Source: Thermoleophilaceae bacterium
GTDB lineage: Bacteria > Actinomycetota > Thermoleophilia > Solirubrobacterales > Thermoleophilaceae
NCBI GenBank assembly: GCA_013696425.1
Contig: JACCYP010000172.1
Location: 1 to 9,287 of the forward strand
DNA: 9,287 bases
Direction of reading: 5' to 3'
Below, piece after piece: positions 1-6,711 of this stretch; positions within the stretch are counted from its first letter, which is position 1; every line of letters starts with the position of its first letter. Both the position numbers and the translations under genes were made by a program. Under the pieces are notes generated by a model. The model saw nothing but the letters and a program-made list of their open reading frames with translations, made no database searches and was not told where the DNA came from.

Positions 1-1954
1 GCACCGGCCCGGCCGAGCGGAGGAAGCCCGAGAGGGTCGCGGTGCGCGGCGCCTTCGCGGGGTTCACGATGTCGATGGTGCCCGCCTCGGCGAAGCCGAA
101 GAGCTGCACCGCGCCCTCGGTGCGCTCGGGACCGAAGCCTTCCCCGAACTCGCGCCGCAGGGGGTGGATGGCGGAGTCGCGCGCGGCCGCGAGCTGGGCG
201 GCGCCGAGGCGCTTCGCGTAGGGGCGCATGTCCCAGAACTCGAAGCGCCCGTCGGGCGAGCGCACGGGCTCGGTGCGAAGAGTGGCGCGCAGCAGGGCGC
301 GCCAATCCTCGGCGCCGGTCCCGGGTGCGCCGGCGGCGTCGAACCACACGCCCTGGAAGCCGGCGGCCGCGCCCGCCTTCAGGATTGCCGGCCGCGGCAG
401 CTTCGACACGGTCGTGAGCCAGTCCTGCGGCCGGCCCTTCATCTGCCCGTAGCTCCAGCGCAGCCTGTCCGAGATCACGTAGGGGCGGAGCGGGTCGTAG
501 AAGTCCTGATTGCCCGCGCGCGCCTCCGGATACTGCGCGACCGGCAGCTGGAGTACGGCGGCCCCGGCGGGCAGCGCGGCCTCGGCCGTGGCCACGAGAT
601 CCTGGTCGGCGCGGTACTGCGCGGCGAAGGTGTCATACGCCGGCCTGAAGGCGGCCGAGGTCTGGTCATAGATCCCGGCCAGAAGGAGGACGCCGAGGGC
701 GACCGGCGCCACGAATCGCGGTGCACCGCGAGCCGCGAGCCACGCGCGCCCGCGATCGAGCAGGAGCGCCACCGCCAACAGGGCGAAGAAGGCGAGCACC
801 ACCGAGATCCGGTTCCAGGAACGGAGCGTCGGCGCCAGCACGTAGGCCACGAGCGCCGAACCGCCGCCGATGGTGCCCACGAGCAGCAGGATCAGTGCAC
901 CCGCGGCGGCGTGCGAGTCATCCGCCGCGGCCCCCGGCAGGCGACGCCGCCCTCCGGCCGCTCCGGCGAGCGCCACCACGAGCAGCCACGCGAGGCCCGC
1001 CGCGCCCACCAGCCCAAGCGCGGAGTACTGCGCCTCACCGGCCGGTTGCGGCACGCCCGTGGTCACGTAGCGCTCGGCGAGGTCGCGTGCGGCCTCCACC
1101 CGGTGCCCGCGGATCGGCAGCACGAGCTGAGCGAGCTTCAGTCCGCCCTCCTCGCTCTCGGCGGCGGAGCGTGCCGGCACGAGCGGGTTACCGCCCGCCT
1201 GCGCCTGGTGCACCGCCGTCGGCACGTACCCGAGCGCCAGCACGAGGACGATCGCGGCGACCGCTCCGCCGGCCTCGAGGGCCGCCCGCCGCCTGCGAAG
1301 AAACAGGGCGATGCCCGCCGCCGCGCCGAGCAGCAGCACCGCGAACACGCCGTAGTAGTAGGAGCCACTGCCCCCGATCACCACGCACGCGGCGAGGGTG
1401 CCGAGCGTGCGCCGCCGTGGCCCCCACAGTGCCGTGCCGGCAAGCACCCGCATGAACAGGAGCACGATCAGGGGGCCCGCCACGTACAGGCCGAGCGTCA
1501 GATGCGCCTGGCCGCGCCCGAAGTGGTAGGGCAGGAGCGAGTAGAGGACCGCTACGACCACCGCCACCGCACCGGACACCCCGAGCGCGCGGAGTACCGC
1601 AAAGGCCGCCAGCGCGACGAGCGGGAAGCCGAGCAGCTGCCATACGTTCGTGACCCACACCGGGTCGGCGTTGAGGCGTCCGAGCAGCCAGATCGGGACC
1701 AGCTGCACGAAGTCGCCGCCGAACGGGAAGTCGTATTGGAGGGAGGTGCCGGGAGCGCCGAGCGCCGCCTCCTCGTACGGCCACCCGTGCTCGATGACGA
1801 TCTTCACCGCCATCCGGATCTGATGCGCGTCGCCCGTGTAGTCGAACGGGACCGACAGCCCGGCGTCCGCGACGCCCAGGACCGCGAACGCCGCGACGCT
1901 CGCCAGAGCCATTGCCGCAAGCGCCATCATCGTGTCGCGGCCGTGCGCCCTCAC
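1..1954 (-). CDS. GT-C/YfhO-like polytopic membrane protein, paralogue B (3' partial)
   Basis: I translated this frame by hand from the GTG at 1954: 651 codons are open, with no stop or frameshift, up to the left edge. By comparison with paralogue A about 60 C-terminal residues lie outside the window. The two align almost without gaps: one residue is missing near position 78 (FPFGGDF against FPLFAGDW) and one arginine is added in GGRRRLP, so register is restored. Identity is 32/50 over the first 50 residues and 110/127 over residues 481-607 of A. The YTGDAH loop motif, RPYVISDRLRWSYG, GFQGVWFDAAG and SPDGRFEFWDMRPYA are all kept, so both copies look functional. The start is set by the GTGA overlap with the stop of A and matches its N-terminus (MRAHGRD against MAAHRRD). 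Function as for paralogue A; a different donor or acceptor is possible. Confidence 0.8.
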   Translation of the reverse strand, partial: MRAHGRDTMMALAAMALASVAAFAVLGVADAGLSVPFDYTGDAHQIRMAVKIVIEHGWPYEEAALGAPGTSLQYDFPFGGDFVQLVPIWLLGRLNADPVWVTNVWQLLGFPLVALAAFAVLRALGVSGAVAVVVAVLYSLLPYHFGRGQAHLTLGLYVAGPLIVLLFMRVLAGTALWGPRRRTLGTLAACVVIGGSGSYYYGVFAVLLLGAAAGIALFLRRRRAALEAGGAVAAIVLVLALGYVPTAVHQAQAGGNPLVPARSAAESEEGGLKLAQLVLPIRGHRVEAARDLAERYVTTGVPQPAGEAQYSALGLVGAAGLAWLLVVALAGAAGGRRRLPGAAADDSHAAAGALILLLVGTIGGGSALVAYVLAPTLRSWNRISVVLAFFALLAVALLLDRGRAWLAARGAPRFVAPVALGVLLLAGIYDQTSAAFRPAYDTFAAQYRADQDLVATAEAALPAGAAVLQLPVAQYPEARAGNQDFYDPLRPYVISDRLRWSYGQMKGRPQDWLTTVSKLPRPAILKAGAAAGFQGVWFDAAGAPGTGAEDWRALLRATLRTEPVRSPDGRFEFWDMRPYAKRLGAAQLAAARDSAIHPLRREFGEGFGPERTEGAVQLFGFAEAGTIDIVNPAKAPRTATLSGFLRSAGPV

Positions 1955-4083
1955 GGCTGGCGCGCCTCGAGCCGCTCGTCGACGAGCGTGGGTTGGAGGA
2001 GGTCGCCGCCCGCGGGCCCACCCACCTGCACGGTGCTCGCGCCCGGCGGGAACACGAAGTGCTCAGCCACCGCGCGCCCCGCGGATGAGGGCGGGATACG
2101 GCTGCCGGGGTTGCCGGGGCCGGCGATCTGCACCGGGCCGCTCGAGCGGACAAAGCCCGACAGCACCGCGGCGCGTGGCTCCCGGGCGGGGTTGATCACC
2201 GCGATAGCGGCCAACGGCCCGAAGCCGTAGGCCTGCACGCCGCCCTCGGTGCGCTCTGGGGCGAAGCCCTCGGCGAGCTCGCGGCGCAGGGGGTGGATGG
2301 CCGAGTCGCGCGCGGCGGTGAGCTCCGCCGCGCCCAGCCGCCGGGCGTAGGGCCGCATGTCCCAGAACTCAAAGCGTCCGTCGGGGGAGCGGACCGGTTC
2401 GGTGCGCAGCGTCGCACGCAGCACCGCGCGCCACCCCTCGGCGCCGGGGCCAGGTGCTCCTGCGGCGTCGAACCACACGCCCTGGAATCCGGCCGCCGCC
2501 CCGGCCTTCAGCACCGACGAGGGTGGGAGCAGCGCGACCGTCGAGAGCCAGTCCTGAGGGCGACCCTTCATCTGCCCGTAGCTCCAGCGCAGCTTGTCCG
2601 AGATCACGTACGGGCGCAGCGGGTCGTAGAAGTCCTGGTCGCCGGTACTCGCCTCCGGGTACTGCGCGGGCGGGATCTGGAGCACGGCGGCCCCGGCCGG
2701 CAGCGTGGCCTCCGCCGCCGCCACGAGATCCTGGTCGGCGCGGTACTGGGCGGCGTACACGTCGAGGGGCGCCTTGAACGACTCCGAGGTCTGGTCGTAG
2801 ATCCCGGCGAGGAGCACGAGCGCGAGTACCAGGGGAGCCACCACCGCGGGCGCGCCCCGGCCCTTCAGCCAGTCGCGGCCACGATCGAGCAGCAGCGCGA
2901 GCGCGAGCAGCGCGAAGAAGGCGAGCAGGACGGATATGCGGTTCCACGAGCGCAGGGTCGGCAGCGCCAGGTAGGCCACCAGCGCCGAGACGCCTCCGAT
3001 CGTGCCCACGAGCAGGGTGATCAGAGCGCCGGCGGAGGCGTGTGACTCTCGGGACCCGGCGTCGGGCAGGCGCCTGCCCCCGGCGACCCCGGCGAGCGCC
3101 ACCAGCAGCAGCCAGGCGAGCCCGATCGCCCCGGCCAGCCCGAGCGCGGAGTACTGCGCCTCTCCCGCCGGCTGCGGCGTGCCGGTTGTGAAGTAGCGCT
3201 CGGAGAGGCGACGGGCCCGGCCGAAGCGGTGTCCGCGCACGGGCAGCACGAGCTGTGCCAGCTTCAGGCCGCCGCTCTCGCTCTCCCCGGCGGTGCGTCC
3301 GGGCACCACCGGGTTCGATCCCTCGCGTAGCTGATGGATGGCGGTCGGCAGGTACCCGAGCGCCATGGTGCCCGCCACCGCAACCGCGGCGAATGCCGTC
3401 GCGAAGGCCGCCCGGCGGCCGTGCATCAGCCCCGCGATCCCCGCCACGGCGACGAGCAGGATCACGGCGAAGGTGCCGTAGTAGAAGACGCCGGTCGCGC
3501 CGATCACGAGGCAGATCGCCAGCGTTCCGAGCGTTCTTCGCCACCGCCCCCAGAGCGCACGCCCCTCGAGCGCCCTCATGAACAGCAGCACCGTGAGCGG
3601 CCCGGCCACATACAGCGACAGCGGCAGCCCCACCTGGCCGCGGCCGAAGTGGTAGGGCAGCAGCGAGTAGAGAACGGCGATCACCATCGCCACGAGGCCG
3701 GAGACGCCAAGAGCCCGCAGTACGCCGAACGCGGCCAGGGCGACGAGCGGGAAGGTGAGTAGCTCCCAGACGTTGGTCACCCACACCGGGTCGTCGTTCA
3801 CGCGGCCGAGCAGCCAGATCGGCACGATCTGCAGCCAGTCGCCGGCGAACAGCGGGAAGTCGTAGTGAAGGGCCGTGCCCGGGGCGCCGAGCGCGGCCTC
3901 TCGGAAGGGCCAGAGGTGCTCGACGATCACCTTCACCGACATCCGCACCTGGTGCGCGTCGCCGGTGTAGTTGAACGGCGTGGAGAGGTCGGCGTCCTTC
4001 AGACCGAGTGCCCAGAGGGCGGCCACGCCGGCGATCGCCATCGCCGCCGCGGCCAATCCGATGTCCCGCCGGTGCGCCGCCAT
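1951..4083 (-). CDS. GT-C/YfhO-like polytopic membrane protein, paralogue A
   Basis: This is a 710-residue membrane protein. Residues 9-429 hold about eleven hydrophobic helices (near 9-29, 103-124, 127-143, 152-172, 182-196, 200-220, 226-248, 312-334, 352-375, 381-401 and 412-429). The large loop after helix 1 (30-100) contains YTGDAH with D42, in the place where GT-C transferases carry a catalytic acidic residue. Residues 430-710 form a probably extracytoplasmic domain with DPLRPYVISDKLRWSYG (487-503), GFQGVWFDAAG (532-542) and SPDGRFEFWDMRPYA (566-580), then a beta-rich tail. This architecture resembles large membrane proteins annotated as YfhO-like, sugar translocase or phosphoglycerol transferase; enzymatic activity is not proven. 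The ATG at 4083 directly follows the aminotransferase stop; its stop overlaps the next copy as GTGA. Probable role: extracellular transfer of the lipid-linked sugar. Confidence 0.8.
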   Translation of the reverse strand: MAAHRRDIGLAAAAMAIAGVAALWALGLKDADLSTPFNYTGDAHQVRMSVKVIVEHLWPFREAALGAPGTALHYDFPLFAGDWLQIVPIWLLGRVNDDPVWVTNVWELLTFPLVALAAFGVLRALGVSGLVAMVIAVLYSLLPYHFGRGQVGLPLSLYVAGPLTVLLFMRALEGRALWGRWRRTLGTLAICLVIGATGVFYYGTFAVILLVAVAGIAGLMHGRRAAFATAFAAVAVAGTMALGYLPTAIHQLREGSNPVVPGRTAGESESGGLKLAQLVLPVRGHRFGRARRLSERYFTTGTPQPAGEAQYSALGLAGAIGLAWLLLVALAGVAGGRRLPDAGSRESHASAGALITLLVGTIGGVSALVAYLALPTLRSWNRISVLLAFFALLALALLLDRGRDWLKGRGAPAVVAPLVLALVLLAGIYDQTSESFKAPLDVYAAQYRADQDLVAAAEATLPAGAAVLQIPPAQYPEASTGDQDFYDPLRPYVISDKLRWSYGQMKGRPQDWLSTVALLPPSSVLKAGAAAGFQGVWFDAAGAPGPGAEGWRAVLRATLRTEPVRSPDGRFEFWDMRPYARRLGAAELTAARDSAIHPLRRELAEGFAPERTEGGVQAYGFGPLAAIAVINPAREPRAAVLSGFVRSSGPVQIAGPGNPGSRIPPSSAGRAVAEHFVFPPGASTVQVGGPAGGDLLQPTLVDERLEARQP

Positions 4084-5262
4084 TCATCGCTCGCGCAGCG
4101 CAACCGGCGAGCCGTCGCCGCGCGCGAGCACGCGCATGACTGCCGCCACCACCGCATCGACCTGCTCTGCGCTCATGCCGGCCCACATCGGCAGCCGCAG
4201 CAGCCGGCCCGCCATCTCGGTGGTCACCGCGAGGTTGCCGTGCGAGCGGCCGTAGTGAAGCCCGGCCGGGGAGTCGTGCAGGGGCACGTAGTGGAACACG
4301 CTGTGCACGCCCTGGTCGGCGAGCCGCACGATCATCGTGTCGCGGGCCGCGCGGTCTTCGGCCAGCAGGTAGTACATGTGGGCGTTGTGGCGCACGCCGG
4401 CGGGGATCACCGGGCGCCTGAGCCGGCCACGGGCCTCGGCGCCGGCGAAGCCCTCGTGGTAGGCCTCCCAGACGGCGAGCCGGTCGGCTGTGATCTCCTC
4501 CGCGCTCTCGAGCTGCGCCCACAGGAAGGCGGCCGAGATCTCGCTCATGGCGTAGGAGGAACCGGGCCCGAGCCAGGTGTAATGGTCGGCGAGCCCGCGC
4601 GTGAGGTCGAGCCGGTTGGTGCCCTTGTCGCGTGCCATCTCGGCGGCCCGCACCAGAGCGGGGTCGTTCACGAGCAGGGCGCCGCCCTCGCCGCAGGTCA
4701 CGTTCTTGGTTTCGTGGAAGGAGAGGGCGCCGAGCTGGCCGAAGGTCCCGAGTGCCCGCTCGCCCGCGCTCGCCATCACGCCCTGCGCGGCGTCCTCGAT
4801 CAGCCACAGCCCGTGGTGCTTCGCGATCGCGTCCAGGCGCTCGATGTCGCAGGCGACGCCCGCGTAGTGCACCGGCATGATCGCCCGCGTCCGCGGGCCG
4901 ATGGCGTCCTCGACGAGCGACTCGTCGAGGTTGAGCGTGTCGGGGCGGATGTCGACGAACACCGGGGTCGCCCCGCGCAACACGACCGCGTTCGCGGTCG
5001 ACACGAAGGTGTAGGAGGGCATGATCACCTCGTCCCCCGGCCCCAGTCCCGCCACCAGCGCCGCTATCTCGAGGGCGCCTGTGGCGGAGTGCACGAGCAG
5101 CGCGGCGTCGGCGCCAGTCCGGCTCTCGAGCCAGGATCGCGCGCGCCCCGAGAAGCGGCCGTCCGCCGAGAGGTGCGCGGCCGCGATCGCCTCGTCGATG
5201 TAGGCGTGCTCGCGGCCCGTCGCGTAGGGGCGGTTGAAGGGGATGAGCGGCTCGGTGCTCAA
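4084..5262 (-). CDS. wecE: dTDP-4-amino-4,6-dideoxygalactose transaminase (WecE/RffA type)
   Basis: This is a 392-residue PLP-dependent DegT/DnrJ/EryC1/StrS aminotransferase. WecE/RffA converts dTDP-4-keto-6-deoxyglucose to dTDP-4-amino-4,6-dideoxygalactose using glutamate. The protein follows WecE almost end to end: IPFNRPYATG (7-16), GDEVIMPSYTFVSTANA (76-92), FVDIRPDTLN (102-111), VPVHYAGVAC-like (129-138), VEDAAQGVM-like (155-163), SFHETKN with PLP-lysine K186, KGTNR (213-217), NAHMYYL and FHYVPLHDSPAG. D157 should bind the PLP ring nitrogen. Start: no ATG or GTG fits the conserved N-terminus; TTG at 5262 lies in the previous stop (TTGA) and leaves six residues before IPFNRP, so it is preferred. 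The stop abuts the next ATG with no spacer. The keto-sugar supply genes (RmlA/RmlB) and a WecD-type acetyltransferase are not in the window, so whether the amine stays free, acylated or methylated is open. Confidence 0.93.
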   Translation of the reverse strand: MSTEPLIPFNRPYATGREHAYIDEAIAAAHLSADGRFSGRARSWLESRTGADAALLVHSATGALEIAALVAGLGPGDEVIMPSYTFVSTANAVVLRGATPVFVDIRPDTLNLDESLVEDAIGPRTRAIMPVHYAGVACDIERLDAIAKHHGLWLIEDAAQGVMASAGERALGTFGQLGALSFHETKNVTCGEGGALLVNDPALVRAAEMARDKGTNRLDLTRGLADHYTWLGPGSSYAMSEISAAFLWAQLESAEEITADRLAVWEAYHEGFAGAEARGRLRRPVIPAGVRHNAHMYYLLAEDRAARDTMIVRLADQGVHSVFHYVPLHDSPAGLHYGRSHGNLAVTTEMAGRLLRLPMWAGMSAEQVDAVVAAVMRVLARGDGSPVALRER

Positions 5263-5657
5263 GGGTCGGGAGCAGCTTCGGAGATGGCGGGATGATGGCG
5301 GTCCCCCGAGCGGTTCGCCACCACCAACCCCACCACCACCAGGCCGGCTCCCGCGATCTTCGCGGCGCCGAGCGACTCGTCGAATGCCAGCGCGCCGAGG
5401 AACAGCACGAGCACGAACGACGCGCTCATCAGCGGGTAGGCGACGCTCAGGTCGAGCCGGGATATCGCTGCGAGCCAGGCGACCGAGGCGATCACCACCG
5501 CCACCCCCGCGCTCAGCACCCACGGGTCGAGCAGCAGCTCGAGCGAGGCGCCCGACTCCTCCACCCGCCACTTGAGCACCACCTGCCCATAGACCGTGAG
5601 CGCCACGGTCAGCGCCACCGCGGCGTAGGGCCCGGTGAGGGCGCCGCGGGCCCTCAT
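5259..5657 (-). CDS. four-helix SMR/ArnF-like transporter, copy 2
   Basis: This is a 132-residue membrane protein homologous to the small transporter at 6346-6711. Both share LTVYGQxVxKWRV in helix 1, (E/D)PWVLS before helix 2, LDLxVAYP and SFVLV in helix 3, and KxAG at the start of helix 4. Helices fall near 11-28, 46-66, 69-92 and 98-116. A hydrophilic tail (NRSGDRHHPAISEAAPDP) is lacking in copy 1. The EmrE helix 1 glutamate is again absent. The two proteins have clearly diverged, as expected for a heterodimer such as ArnE/ArnF, which moves undecaprenyl-phosphate-aminoarabinose across the membrane. The ATG at 5657 has a good Shine-Dalgarno and lies in the WbqC stop (ATGA). The stop overlaps the aminotransferase start as TTGA. 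The flippase role is inferred from family resemblance and neighbours. Confidence 0.88.
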   Translation of the reverse strand: MRARGALTGPYAAVALTVALTVYGQVVLKWRVEESGASLELLLDPWVLSAGVAVVIASVAWLAAISRLDLSVAYPLMSASFVLVLFLGALAFDESLGAAKIAGAGLVVVGLVVANRSGDRHHPAISEAAPDP

Positions 5658-6349
5658 CGGAAGCTCCCCATGTAGCGGCGCGCGTCCGGCCCCTCGTTGA
5701 AGAGCAGGTCGAGCACCGACACCTGGTGCTCGAAGCCACCATGCAGCTGGCGGTACTCGGGGTAGCCCTCGTAGGCGGCGTAGCGGATCTCGAGTCCGCG
5801 CTCGGCGAAGGGCTCGGTGCGCAGGTAGTCGCGCCCGCTGGGACCCGACAGGTATTCGGTGCCCCCGACCGCAGCCGTCAGCGCGGCCAGTCGCTCGGAG
5901 GCCTCGCCGCCCTCGATGCCGTGGTCGCTCGTGCGGGTGATCCGCGTCGTGATCCCGAGCTCGCCGCAGATCGCCTCGATGAAGCGCGCGTTCACCGCGC
6001 TCAGGAGCTCCTCCTCTGCTCCCAGGTACAGCGCCTCGAACTGCTCTGCATAGTCGGGGAAGCAGGCGGCCTTGGCGTAGCTCTGGTTCAGGGTGCGCCA
6101 GTGCCGCGCCCGCCAGCGCTGGTCCTCGACACAGACCTCGTCGATGCGCTGCTCGTAGCGGCCCTTCGCCTTGACGGGGATCGTGAGCCAGACGAGACCG
6201 CCGGCGGTCTTCACGCGATTGCGGTTGCGCCAGTCGCGGCGGGTGAACTGGACGTCGTCGAAGAGCATGAACTCATCCGCGCTGTTGATGAGGTCGAAGT
6301 ACCCCTTCCACGGGATGTAGCTCGACTGGACGATCGCCACGGTGCTCAT
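5654..6349 (-). CDS. WbqC-like family protein
   Basis: This is a 231-residue predicted cytoplasmic protein of the WbqC-like family, common in O-antigen, capsule and other surface-glycan loci; I know of no firmly established reaction. Hallmarks are all present: VAIVQSSYIPWKGYFDLI (4-21), DEFMLFDDVQFTRRDWRNRN (25-44), WLTIPVKAKGRY (54-65), HWRTLNQSYAKA (83-94), a YLSGPSGRDYL segment (166-176), and the C-terminal H..SVLDLLFNEG (208-220). The length is usual for the family and nothing looks broken. The ATG at 6349 lies in the stop of the first small transporter (ATGA), and the stop overlaps the start of the second (ATGA), so this gene sits between the two flippase-like subunits. It is a candidate modifier of the amino sugar, since no acyltransferase of the WecD type is seen in the window; that is speculation. 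Confidence 0.9.
   Translation of the reverse strand: MSTVAIVQSSYIPWKGYFDLINSADEFMLFDDVQFTRRDWRNRNRVKTAGGLVWLTIPVKAKGRYEQRIDEVCVEDQRWRARHWRTLNQSYAKAACFPDYAEQFEALYLGAEEELLSAVNARFIEAICGELGITTRITRTSDHGIEGGEASERLAALTAAVGGTEYLSGPSGRDYLRTEPFAERGLEIRYAAYEGYPEYRQLHGGFEHQVSVLDLLFNEGPDARRYMGSFR
5664..5669 (-). promoter_or_regulatory. Shine-Dalgarno site for the second small transporter
   Basis: GGGGAG on the minus strand lies 6 nt upstream of the ATG at 5657, inside the 3' end of the WbqC gene. It is the only well-placed ribosome-binding site I find within the overlapping chain of genes. It supports that ATG as the start and may raise translation of this subunit independently of its upstream neighbour. 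Confidence 0.6.
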
Positions 6350-6711
6350 GCCACGTTCGCCAGCACCAGGCCGGCGCAGATGAGGGTGCTGCCGGCCACC
6401 TTGGCGCGCGTCATCGGCTCGCCGAAGAGCCGCGCGCTCAGGACCATCACGAGCACGAAGGAGAGCGCCACGAACGGGTAGGCCACGTTCAGGTCGAGCT
6501 CGCCGAGGGCCTCGATCCAGGTGAGCCCGGCGAGGCCGGTGGCCACCATGCCGGAGAGCACCCACGGCTCAACGAGCAGGAGCGCGAGCGCGCGGATCCG
6601 TGCCCCGCCCGCGACGGGAAAATCGCCATGTTCGTTCACGCGCCACTTCGTCACCAGCTGCCCGTAGACGGTGAGGGCCACGGTCACGGCGACGTATGCG
6701 TACCCGCTCAC
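6346..6711 (-). CDS. four-helix SMR/ArnE-like transporter, copy 1
   Basis: This is a 121-residue membrane protein with four predicted helices (about 5-20, 44-64, 73-96 and 103-120). VALTVYGQLVTKW in helix 1 recalls the xGQ motif of ArnE. LDLNVAYPFVALSFVLV followed by LFGEPMTRAKVAGSTLICAG matches the AYPmLSlnFVwV and hE.....G...I.gG pattern of ArnE/ArnF lipid-sugar flippase subunits. The helix 1 glutamate used by EmrE-type drug exporters is absent, arguing against proton-coupled drug efflux. The GTG at 6711 is chosen because it sits in the methyltransferase stop (GTGA) and begins just before helix 1; upstream codons belong to the methyltransferase in another frame. GGAGG directly abuts the GTG, too close for normal spacing. 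It overlaps the WbqC gene as ATGA. It probably pairs with the similar protein at 5259-5657 (inference). Confidence 0.88.
   Translation of the reverse strand: MSGYAYVAVTVALTVYGQLVTKWRVNEHGDFPVAGGARIRALALLLVEPWVLSGMVATGLAGLTWIEALGELDLNVAYPFVALSFVLVMVLSARLFGEPMTRAKVAGSTLICAGLVLANVA

Larger units (their letters stand above)
1..4083 (-). repeat. tandem gene duplication, period 2,129 nt
   Basis: The two large membrane-protein genes are direct tandem copies. Start codons lie 2,129 nt apart, and the same spacing holds near the other end (for example ATGTCCCAGAACT on the plus strand at 228 and at 2357). Conservation extends to nucleotides: 56 of 60 bases match between 421-480 and 2550-2609, including a 30-nt identical run (435-464 with 2564-2593). 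Elsewhere the copies have diverged at many codons, so the duplication is not very recent, unless local gene conversion has refreshed some patches. Confidence 0.9.

Noticed and set aside
1..1954. Paralogue B as a decayed duplicate
   Set aside because: Hand translation shows 651 uninterrupted codons with all conserved motifs kept; the two one-residue indels are in frame.
164..2230. 688-codon open frame on the plus strand
   Set aside because: It is antisense to the two membrane-protein genes, rich in Arg, Gly and Pro with no recognisable domain. Long antisense frames are expected at this GC content, and the minus-strand frames have clear homology, helices and paralogy.
2369..4807. 812-codon minus-strand open frame, longer than any real gene here
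   Set aside because: It runs out of frame across the aminotransferase and membrane paralogue A, and its product is an Arg/Ala/Gly/Pro-rich low-complexity string.
3865..5295. 476-codon plus-strand open frame
   Set aside because: It is antisense to the WecE-type gene and its neighbours, with no domain signature; it is a high-GC shadow.
5654..6565. Long N-terminal extensions of the WbqC, first small transporter and aminotransferase frames
   Set aside because: The upstream parts overlap the preceding genes in another frame and are low-complexity. Family N-termini and NTGA overlaps set the shorter starts at 6349, 6711 and 5262.
5259..6711. The small transporters as EmrE-type multidrug exporters
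   Set aside because: The helix 1 glutamate is missing, the motifs resemble ArnE/ArnF, and the context is glycan synthesis.
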